Source: Burkholderiales bacterium (GTDB lineage: Bacteria > Pseudomonadota > Gammaproteobacteria > Burkholderiales > Burkholderiaceae_F). From it: a stretch of DNA of 12,810 nt. The DNA lies in contig JAJPXW010000284.1 of the NCBI GenBank assembly GCA_021205255.1, positions 1 to 12,810 of the forward strand. The letters are read 5' to 3'. Of the stretch, positions 7,252 to 12,810 are shown piece after piece; position 1 is the stretch's first letter, and each line of letters starts with the position of its first letter. Both the position numbers and the translations under genes were made by a program. Below the pieces are notes generated by a model that saw only the letters and a list, made by a program, of their open reading frames with translations, was not told the DNA's origin and made no database searches.

Positions 7252-7271
7252 GATTTCTATCTGAAATCTTA
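7249..7271 (+). other. Perfect 9-bp hairpin overlapping the glycosyltransferase stop
   Basis: TAAGATTTC (7249-7257) and GAAATCTTA (7263-7271) pair perfectly around the loop TATCT. The ascending arm includes the TAA stop. No U-tract follows, so it may be an mRNA 3'-end stabiliser or a weak stop rather than a classical terminator. Confidence 0.5.
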
Positions 7272-7311
7272 AGCGCGGTTCTTAAAAAGCTCATATCATT
7301 AGCCCGCATTA

Positions 7312-7335
7312 GCTCTCCTATTGAATTAGGTGAGC
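7312..7335 (+). other. Hairpin upstream of the MATE gene
   Basis: GCTC (7312-7315) plus CCTA (7317-7320) pair with TAGG (7327-7330) plus GAGC (7332-7335), with one T-T mismatch and the loop TTGAAT. It lies 46 nt before the MATE start. It could be an operator or an RNA structure; no clear promoter is visible with it. Confidence 0.35.
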
Positions 7336-7381
7336 CAGTGCTTACTGAACCCGCTTTGTAGGTCTAAAACGCAGAATCGAA

Positions 7382-8773
7382 ATGACTACTGTTGTCCATA
7401 AAAGGTTAACGCCACCTTCAACGTCCTATTGGGAATTAATAAAACTAACTGTTCCCATTTGGATTGCCAATATAGCAATCGTAGGAGGAGGAACCATCGA
7501 TACATTGATGGCTGGCCACTATGGAGCAGTTCAGCTAGCAGGTGTAGCCATCGGTGGAGCAGTCACAATTTCGGTTTTCGTTGCGCTTGTCGGCGTAATG
7601 CAAGGGCTGTCCCCAATAGCAGGACACCATTTCGGAGCTGGCCATCACATGCGCATAGGCGAAGAGCTCCATCAAACAATGTGGATCTGCTTTGGATTAT
7701 CCATCATTGGAGTCGCAGTACTAGGATGCACACCAGTTTGGATGGCGATCACTAAATCCACGGGCGAAGTGGCCCATGTAGCTACCCTCTACCTGATATT
7801 CAGTTGCATAGGACTGCCGGGCTCGATGGCTGGACGCGCCTATACGGCATTAAACGCAGCTGTTTCCAGGCCGAAGATTGCTATGGTCATCTCGCTTATT
7901 TTGCTGGCGTTAAAAGCCCCGCTGAACTATATTTTTATGAATGGCATTGGACCATTTCCTGAACTTGGCGGCGCAGGCTGCGGACTTTCGACTGCCGTAT
8001 CCGGCTGGTTAACCTTAGGAATGTTCTGGGCAATTTGGCGCTTCGATTCCTTCTATGAAAAGATGAGAAAGAAGACCTTTTCCTGGCCAAATACCAAAAT
8101 CATCCTTGGGCAGTTGAGGCTTGGAATCCCGATCGGTATTTCCAGTTTCTTCGAAGTGACTTCCTTCACTTTTATGACTGTCTTCATTTCAAGGCTAGGC
8201 GCAGTGACAGTCAGCGGTCACCAAATTGTGGCAAATCTCAGCTCCCTTATCTATATGTTGCCTCTTTCGGTTGCTGTTTCGGGAACGGTTCTTGTCAGCC
8301 AAAGCTTAGGAGCTGGTAGCCCCTGTTCTGCTCGAACTGCTACCTATCGGGCTTTGAAGATGGGTATTACTTTAGCCCTCACTACTTCAATGCTGATGTA
8401 CTTCTTTAAGTACTCGGTCGTGTCGCTCTACACAAACGATCCTGCAGTCATTGCAGTGGCCACTACTTTAATTATCTACGCATCCATCTACCACGTATTC
8501 GACGCTATTAACTGCATAGGTGCGTTTGCACTTAGAGGGTACAGAATCACTTTAGTACCAATGGTAATTTATGGAGTTTTATTGTGGGGTTTTGGCCTTG
8601 GCCTTGGAAGTACATTCTGCTTTACCGACTATCTAACGCCTGAACCTCTTGGAGCCGCTGGATACTGGACTTCAATTACGATCAGCTTAATCATTGCTGG
8701 AATAATTGTTGGCGGTTTAGCTGTCTATGTGCCGAATCAAGTTTGTGAAGGAAGGAAAATTCGCATTAGATAG
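7382..8773 (+). CDS. MATE family multidrug/metabolite exporter, NorM-like
   Basis: Inner-membrane antiporter that exports cationic drugs or metabolites using a Na+ or H+ gradient. The 463 residues fit the usual 450-480 of NorM-type proteins, with twelve expected membrane segments in two homologous halves. The first half carries LTVPIWIANIAIVGGGTIDTLMAGHYG and the pattern VQLAGVAIGGAV, close to the NorM N-terminal signature. The halves join at a charged cytoplasmic linker (about 220-240: RFDSFYEKMRKKTFSW). The second half starts GIPIGISSFFEVTSF and includes ALRGYR. The C-terminus is short and basic. ATG 7382 has only a weak purine-rich stretch upstream. The gene is codirectional with the glycosyltransferase and convergent with the MmgE/PrpD gene. 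Substrate cannot be inferred; no linked regulator gene is in the window. Confidence 0.92.
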   Translation: MTTVVHKRLTPPSTSYWELIKLTVPIWIANIAIVGGGTIDTLMAGHYGAVQLAGVAIGGAVTISVFVALVGVMQGLSPIAGHHFGAGHHMRIGEELHQTMWICFGLSIIGVAVLGCTPVWMAITKSTGEVAHVATLYLIFSCIGLPGSMAGRAYTALNAAVSRPKIAMVISLILLALKAPLNYIFMNGIGPFPELGGAGCGLSTAVSGWLTLGMFWAIWRFDSFYEKMRKKTFSWPNTKIILGQLRLGIPIGISSFFEVTSFTFMTVFISRLGAVTVSGHQIVANLSSLIYMLPLSVAVSGTVLVSQSLGAGSPCSARTATYRALKMGITLALTTSMLMYFFKYSVVSLYTNDPAVIAVATTLIIYASIYHVFDAINCIGAFALRGYRITLVPMVIYGVLLWGFGLGLGSTFCFTDYLTPEPLGAAGYWTSITISLIIAGIIVGGLAVYVPNQVCEGRKIRIR

Positions 8774-8809
8774 ACAAAGTCCTTTGATTTTTCTTCCAAT
8801 CAGAAGCCT

Positions 8810-8824
8810 AGTTCCTTTGGAACT
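8810..8824 (+). other. Small hairpin after the MATE gene
   Basis: AGTTCC and GGAACT form a 6-bp stem with a TTT loop, 36 nt after the MATE stop. Only a broken T-rich stretch follows, so its role as a terminator is uncertain. Confidence 0.35.
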
Positions 8825-8844
8825 CACTTAATTTCACCGGCCTC

Positions 8845-8876
8845 AGATGGGCCATCAATTTCATGATGGTCCATCT
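8845..8876. terminator. 12-bp-stem hairpin between convergent genes
   Basis: AGATGGGCCATC (8845-8856) pairs along its full length with GATGGTCCATCT (8865-8876), with one G-T pair and an 8-nt loop. It lies between the convergent MATE and MmgE/PrpD genes, 71 nt and 57 nt from their stops. It is the strongest stem in the gap and may act as a two-way terminator, although neither strand has a U-tract. Each arm is also nearly palindromic by itself (GATGGnCCATC). Confidence 0.5.
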
Positions 8877-8917
8877 TATATGGTGATCTACCTAGTAGAG
8901 ACCGGATGTCTTCGGCC

Positions 8918-8945
8918 AATCAACTTCTATTAATCAACTTCTATT
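8918..8945. repeat. Perfect 14-bp tandem duplication at the MmgE/PrpD stop
   Basis: AATCAACTTCTATT occurs twice with no gap, at 8918-8931 and 8932-8945. On the minus strand the second copy encodes the last codons (Asn-Arg-Ser-stop) of the MmgE/PrpD gene, and the first copy repeats them just beyond the stop. This looks like a recent slippage duplication that left the protein unchanged. Confidence 0.85.
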
Positions 8946-10319
8946 TACCAAGTTTGAATTAACTTCCTTAAGAATCATTGCGGCGGGATCGTTAAGTTGA
9001 TCAAGTGCATTGCACATCGAAACAATGTTTAATTGCGATACTGGATTAATCAGATCTTCGGTCAGCATTACGAACTTTTCCGCAAGATCTCTCCAGCCGA
9101 CTGGGTTTTCCGGATCTCCTTTAGGATTCCAAACTTCTGATGTAAAAGTTTCGCCGTTATCCGTCTTCACTTCCAAGCGGGCTGGCCAGCATTTTGGCAA
9201 AGCGGCATTTAGTTCGTCGCTCTCTTCAATCTTCACTAAGGATTCCAAAGCCTGGATATCCGGATTAGTGACCTGGGCTTCTAAGAAGTCTTTCTGAGAG
9301 GGTTTACCTCTTGCTAAGGCACTTGCTACGCAATAGGACAAACTAAATTTTGCGTCCCGACCATTAGTTGGCGCTCTCTTGCCAGCTACGGTATTAGCAG
9401 TGCCATATGTCGCAAGCCTGATTTCAACTGGTTTTTGTCCATACAATTTATCGCGAATGTCGAGGGCCGCATCAATAGCCGAATGCGTATGGCGGCAGCA
9501 TGGATAAGGTCTAAAAGAGACTTTATCCGTTCTCCAGGTTTTGCCAAAATCCTTAAAAAGCTCCAATTTCGGCTCCTGCCTTGCATAGCCAGCAAAGAAG
9601 CCTTTTTCTCCTTCAAGGATTCGGGTTGCACCAGAAAAACCATTGCTAGCTAAAAGAGCCGATAACATGCCGTTTCCAGCAGCATTAGCGGTATGGAGAA
9701 GGTCGCTCATGGCACCATTAGCAAGAAATTGCCAAAGTCCCGCTGAACTTGTCCCGGCATTACCTAATGCCCATAAAAGCTGCACTTCTGTCAGCCCAAG
9801 CAACTTTCCAGAAGTCATTGCCGCTCCAAAGACTCTAGTTGTTGCTGTTGTATGGAACACCTTATAGTGCTCTGGCGTAATGGCCGCCCCAATTCTCAAC
9901 ATCACTTCAAAGCCGCATGCTATAGATGTGATTAATTCCTTCCCGTCTTTTTTCAGGAATTCTGCAAGAGCCAAAGCAGGAGGCAGAGTCACTGCCCCTG
10001 GATGAGTAATACTTTCTCTGTCTACATCGTCGCTATCGGTAATGCTTCCGAAATACGCATTACACATCGAAGCGAATTGAACGTTTCCAGAACCCATGCC
10101 AATAATTGACGCTTGACTATTGCCTCCAAGAAGGGTCTCTACTTTCTTTATAGGCTCAGAAGCTGTGTTGACAGCCCCTGCAATTGCGCCTCCTAGCCAA
10201 TCCAATAGGTCTTTCTTCACAAAATCAGTTACAGCCTGCGGAAGATCCTTAAAAGCTGTGGAGGCAACAAATCTGGCACACTCCAAAGAGGGTGAAAAGG
10301 ACTGATCAATAGCGTTCAT
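8934..10319 (-). CDS. MmgE/PrpD family protein
   Basis: Cytoplasmic member of the family that includes 2-methylcitrate dehydratase (PrpD) and cis-aconitate decarboxylase. The 461 residues match the usual length. Landmarks in order: LLDWLGGAIAG (38-48); DSDDVDRESITHPGAVTLPPALALAE (95-120) with H106; FHTTATTRVFGAAMTSGKLLGL (155-176) with H156; HTANAAGNG (209-217); and FRPYPCCRHTHSAIDAAL (269-286). Two lysines I recall as active-site residues in cis-aconitate decarboxylase seem absent: the usual Lys before PYP is R270, and no Lys precedes HTANAA. No propionate or methylcitrate genes lie nearby, so a PrpD role is not supported by context. The substrate is unknown. The gene stands alone with a leader of over 200 nt that holds a dyad-rich candidate operator. 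Its stop lies in a 14-bp tandem duplication. Family is firm, function open. Confidence 0.92.
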   Translation of the reverse strand: MNAIDQSFSPSLECARFVASTAFKDLPQAVTDFVKKDLLDWLGGAIAGAVNTASEPIKKVETLLGGNSQASIIGMGSGNVQFASMCNAYFGSITDSDDVDRESITHPGAVTLPPALALAEFLKKDGKELITSIACGFEVMLRIGAAITPEHYKVFHTTATTRVFGAAMTSGKLLGLTEVQLLWALGNAGTSSAGLWQFLANGAMSDLLHTANAAGNGMLSALLASNGFSGATRILEGEKGFFAGYARQEPKLELFKDFGKTWRTDKVSFRPYPCCRHTHSAIDAALDIRDKLYGQKPVEIRLATYGTANTVAGKRAPTNGRDAKFSLSYCVASALARGKPSQKDFLEAQVTNPDIQALESLVKIEESDELNAALPKCWPARLEVKTDNGETFTSEVWNPKGDPENPVGWRDLAEKFVMLTEDLINPVSQLNIVSMCNALDQLNDPAAMILKEVNSNLVNRS

Positions 10320-10352
10320 CGTAATCTCAAAGATAAGTGAATAAAAATCCTA

Positions 10353-10385
10353 CCGACTTGCAAAATAAGTCAGTTAGACAGTCGG
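10353..10385 (-). promoter_or_regulatory. Dyad-rich site upstream of the MmgE/PrpD gene
   Basis: CCGACT (10353-10358) and AGTCGG (10380-10385) form an inverted repeat. An inner GACTT (10355-10359) can pair instead with AAGTC (10367-10371). Within it, GTTAGAC (10373-10379) shows the GTnnnAC core known from GntR-family operators. The site ends 34 nt before the gene start on the minus strand, which suits an operator or leader structure. No regulator gene is nearby to support a specific assignment. Confidence 0.35.
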
Positions 10386-10504
10386 AACAGAGGCAAATTG
10401 CAGGTTCAAGCCTAAATTTAACCAAATCCTCTATATCAAGTTAGGAAAACATATATCCAAAGTTATCTGTAAGAGCAATTTCCCAGCAGAGCCTCTTTAT
10501 AACA

Positions 10505-10524
10505 AAGCCCGCAAAAGCGGGCTT
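10505..10524 (-). terminator. Intrinsic terminator of htpX
   Basis: AAGCCCGC (10505-10512) and GCGGGCTT (10517-10524) form a perfect 8-bp stem with a 4-nt A loop (TTTT in the minus-strand RNA). On the minus strand it starts 24 nt after the htpX stop and runs into a T-containing stretch (TGTTATAAAG). The plus strand lacks a U-tract, so it serves htpX. Confidence 0.82.
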
Positions 10525-10547
10525 CGTGAGTCAGAAAAATTTCCTGA

Positions 10548-11435
10548 TTATCTTTCCAATGCTTGAAGAGCCTGGATTCTAGATTCGATTGGTGGATGGC
10601 TTGCAAATAGGTCGCCAATGTTACCCATTACGCCAAAACCTTTAAGCGCGGGTGCTAATTCTTCTGTTGGAACGCTTCCGAGTCTTGCAAGCGCATTAAT
10701 CATTGGTCTCGGGCTACCCATAATCCATGCAGCTCCTGCATCGGCACGGTATTCACGAGCACGGGAGTAGTAGGCAACGATAATCGTAGCTAAGACGCCA
10801 AGCACAATGTCAAGAATAATGGAAGTGACGTAATAGCCAATTCCCGGCGCATCATTTTCATTGCGCAAAACAGCACGATCCACGAAGTTTCCAATGATTC
10901 TCGAAAGGAATACTACGAAGGTATTCATCACTCCCTGAATCAACATATAGCTCACCATGTCGCCATTGGATACGTGGGAGACTTCATGGGCAAGAACGGC
11001 TGCCACTTCTTCCTTATTCATAGTGGCAAGCAGGCCAGTCGAAACGGAAACTAAGGAATTATTTCTTGTTGGACCAGTAGCAAATGCATTGGCTTCGCCT
11101 TGGTAGATTCCAACTTCAGGCATGGCAATGCCAGCTTTCTGCGCATGGGAGCGAACGGTTTCTAATAACCAGGCTTCGAGCTTATCGCGAGGCTGATCAA
11201 TAACTTGCACGCCCATCGTCCACTTAGCAATGGACTTACTCATCAGCAAGGAAATAATCGATCCTGTAAAACCAATGACAGCAGCGTAAATCAATAAAGT
11301 GAGATAGTCTTGATTGGCACCCGCAATATGACCAAAATTGACACCAAAGACAGCTTGAACAATTGTGAGGACAATACTGAAAATTACCAATATTGCCAAA
11401 TTAGTAATGAGAAAAAAACCTATTCTTCTGAGCAT
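10548..11435 (-). CDS. htpX: Membrane zinc protease HtpX
   Basis: Inner-membrane M48 metalloprotease that, with FtsH, removes damaged membrane proteins. The 295 residues are nearly the E. coli length (293). Hydrophobic segments near 4-30 and 41-66 form the N-terminal anchor, and two more lie at about 160-185 and 200-223. The catalytic zinc site is HEVSH (150-154), with the third ligand E228 in REYRAD. Family blocks NAFATGP (116-122), GDMV and the C-terminal SHPPIESRIQAL are present, so the enzyme should be active. ATG 11435 is the family start, with no strong Shine-Dalgarno. The gene is 115 nt downstream of lapB on the same strand and ends at its own terminator. In E. coli htpX is controlled by CpxR and heat shock; I see no clear matching site here. 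Confidence 0.97.
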   Translation of the reverse strand: MLRRIGFFLITNLAILVIFSIVLTIVQAVFGVNFGHIAGANQDYLTLLIYAAVIGFTGSIISLLMSKSIAKWTMGVQVIDQPRDKLEAWLLETVRSHAQKAGIAMPEVGIYQGEANAFATGPTRNNSLVSVSTGLLATMNKEEVAAVLAHEVSHVSNGDMVSYMLIQGVMNTFVVFLSRIIGNFVDRAVLRNENDAPGIGYYVTSIILDIVLGVLATIIVAYYSRAREYRADAGAAWIMGSPRPMINALARLGSVPTEELAPALKGFGVMGNIGDLFASHPPIESRIQALQALER

Positions 11436-11489
11436 TTTTAAACTTTAAGGTTAATTCCGATAAGTAGGGCAATTATCACGGAAAGAAAA

Positions 11490-11533
11490 GAAATTTTGTA
11501 GGTTGCCGACAAGCCCAATTGTTTCAAAATTTC
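11490..11533 (-). other. Inverted repeat in the lapB-htpX gap
   Basis: GAAATTTTG (11490-11498) and CAAAATTTC (11525-11533) are a perfect 9-bp AT-rich inverted repeat around 26 nt. It starts 18 nt beyond the lapB stop on the minus strand. It could be a weak end of the lapB transcript or part of htpX control. Confidence 0.35.
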
Positions 11534-11550
11534 ACTGCACTAAGCAGACC

Positions 11551-12723
11551 TTACTTTCTAAATGGGTCTTCACTGCGCACTGGTGGAAAGCTATCCCAAT
11601 TGCGACATCCAGGGCACTGCCATTGGAATTTCCGAGTGACGAAACCACATTTAGTGCATTTATAGCGGGCCGTCTTTTCGACCTGAAGTTTCATTAGCTT
11701 ATATAACTCCTTCAGGGATTTGTCATCCGGAGTCTGCGTCAGTCTCAATTCCATTAACTTCAAAAAGAGAACCAAAGACATTTCCGTCTTCATATGGCGC
11801 TTTATGATTTCCAAGGCCTTCGGAACCCCTTCGATTTTTGCCACAAGATCTGCGACAATTTCGATCTCGTCATTGTTATCGGAAGTTTCCGCTACGGATT
11901 CTAGGAAACGGATCGCATCCTCTTTCTTTCCTTCTTCCATGAGCGCATCGACAATTGGTTTGACCGTGAAAGTTTGATACTTCGGAGAAATTTGACCTAC
12001 TTTTCTCCAGGCCGACACGGCTCCAGAAAGATCTCCTTCCGATTTCAGCATATTGCCGAGCATGATCAGGGCACGCTTATTGCGGCGATCAGCTGAGATT
12101 GCATTCTCCAGATATTTTCTCGCTTGATCCAGATTTTTCTGGTTTAAGGCCTCTGTTGAGAGTTCGCAAAACAGATGGGAAATGCGAGCTGGGAAAGTCT
12201 CACCGGAAATACTTTCAAGGATATGCGCTTCATCAATGGCTTTTAGCCAGTCCTTTTCACTTTCGTAGATATCCACGAGCTGTCGGACAGCTTCCGTCTT
12301 GTAGGGAGTCTGCATATCGGAAAGTTCTCGGAAACTATTTTCCGCCCTGTCGAGAATGCCGGCTTTTAAGTAATCCTTACCTAATTCATACATCGCCCTA
12401 GCGCGGACTGTCTTAGGCAGGTCGGCTCGGCGGCTCAAGTGGTTATGGATCTTTACTGCTCTTGCATAGTCTCCCCTTTTACGGAACAGACTCCCAAGAG
12501 AAAAATGCAGTTCAACTGTGTCGGGATCGATCTTGGCCAGATTAACTAGAGAACCAATTGCCTGATCCGGCTTGTTATTTAGAAGAAGATCCAGTCCTTT
12601 GTATAACGTTTGCGTTTCTCCAGCAGATACGTATTTGTTCTCTTTCAAGTCAAAAAACCGCGCAAACCACCCAGCCGCAAAAATAATCGGCAAAAGGATT
12701 AGAAACAGCGAATCAAATTCCAT
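11551..12723 (-). CDS. lapB: Lipopolysaccharide assembly protein B (LapB/YciM)
   Basis: Inner-membrane adaptor that recruits FtsH to degrade LpxC and so balances lipopolysaccharide synthesis. The 390 residues match E. coli LapB (389). An N-terminal membrane anchor (about 4-22) is followed by a helical tetratricopeptide-repeat body (about 36-345) with typical units such as ELHFSLGSLFRKRGDYARAV (71-90) and RALIMLGNMLKSEGDLSGAV (217-236). The C-terminal rubredoxin-like zinc ribbon is complete: YKCTKCGF and CPGCRNW supply C356, C359, C370 and C373. The product ends soon after, as in the family. ATG 12723 gives the expected membrane anchor; the Shine-Dalgarno is poor. lapA is the usual upstream neighbour, but only 87 nt of upstream sequence are in the window. 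htpX follows in the same direction. Confidence 0.96.
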   Translation of the reverse strand: MEFDSLFLILLPIIFAAGWFARFFDLKENKYVSAGETQTLYKGLDLLLNNKPDQAIGSLVNLAKIDPDTVELHFSLGSLFRKRGDYARAVKIHNHLSRRADLPKTVRARAMYELGKDYLKAGILDRAENSFRELSDMQTPYKTEAVRQLVDIYESEKDWLKAIDEAHILESISGETFPARISHLFCELSTEALNQKNLDQARKYLENAISADRRNKRALIMLGNMLKSEGDLSGAVSAWRKVGQISPKYQTFTVKPIVDALMEEGKKEDAIRFLESVAETSDNNDEIEIVADLVAKIEGVPKALEIIKRHMKTEMSLVLFLKLMELRLTQTPDDKSLKELYKLMKLQVEKTARYKCTKCGFVTRKFQWQCPGCRNWDSFPPVRSEDPFRK

Positions 12724-12772
12724 CGGATTGCTATCAGTTGGACAAAGTGACGTATTTTAGTTCATATTACTA

Positions 12773-12808
12773 TTAGGCAAAAAACGGCTTCGAGAGGGGC
12801 TTATCAGC
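12773..12808 (-). CDS. Possible 3' end of an upstream gene (lapA position)
   Basis: On the minus strand one frame is open from the window edge and reads ADKPLSKPFFA before a TAA at 12775-12773. It would end 49 nt before lapB, where lapA usually ends. Only eleven codons are visible and the other two frames stop at once, so this may be chance. I cannot confirm LapA from so short a tail. Confidence 0.2.
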   Translation of the reverse strand, partial: ADKPLSKPFFA

Positions 12809-12810
12809 TA

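Noticed and set aside
8774..8933. A small gene or RNA in the gap after the MATE gene
   Set aside because: I see hairpins and palindromes but no start with a ribosome binding site and no recognisable RNA fold; the region is best read as transcript-end or regulatory DNA.
10405..10429. A tRNA-like string, GGTTCAAGCC followed by TTTAACCA
   Set aside because: It recalls a T-arm and a CCA end, but the T-stem does not pair beyond two positions and no anticodon or acceptor stem can be built around it.
12724..12810. A terminator upstream of lapB, suggested by GCCGTTTTTTGCC on the minus strand
   Set aside because: The T-run is there but no matching stem precedes it within the window.

Overview
The window looks like chromosomal DNA of a betaproteobacterium, most likely a moderate-to-low-GC member of the Burkholderiales (a Sutterellaceae-like genome would fit). 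This rests on recalled protein similarity: Rho begins and runs like Burkholderiales Rho, a type-B L31 gene lies near rho as expected for that order, and LapB and HtpX are the proteobacterial forms. No database search was possible.

Layout. (1) 34-1299 (+): rho, closed by a strong intrinsic terminator. (2) 1358-3456: an IS1634/IS4-superfamily DDE transposase gene (+) with its own ribosome binding site and dyad-rich leader, bordered by short low-complexity repeats and a candidate pair of terminal inverted repeats. (3) 3505-4800 (-): an AzgA/PbuG-type NCS2 purine permease. (4) 4801-5066: a divergent promoter region. (5) 5067-5363 (+): bL31 type B, with a leader that can fold and its own terminator. 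(6) 5443-7251 (+): a polytopic GT-C/ArnT-like membrane glycosyltransferase. (7) 7382-8773 (+): a NorM-like MATE exporter. (8) 8774-8933: a convergent intergenic region with a 12-bp-stem hairpin. (9) 8934-10319 (-): an MmgE/PrpD-family protein. (10) 10548-11435 (-): htpX. (11) 11551-12723 (-): lapB.

How the genes fit together. rho and the L31 gene are housekeeping genes usually found close together in this lineage; here about 3.8 kb carrying the transposase and the permease separates them. htpX and lapB are codirectional envelope quality-control genes: LapB works with FtsH to limit LpxC and so lipopolysaccharide synthesis, and HtpX is an inner-membrane M48 protease. The glycosyltransferase and the MATE exporter share a strand and are separated by a 130-nt gap containing hairpins. 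The permease and the MmgE/PrpD protein are stand-alone metabolic genes.

I see no CRISPR array, tRNA, rRNA, phage module or defence cluster, and no convincing new multi-gene system. The best leads are the transposase, whose second catalytic Asp position reads Asn although the frame is intact, its candidate ends, the foldable L31 leader, and the unusual palindromes at 8845-8945 and 10353-10385.
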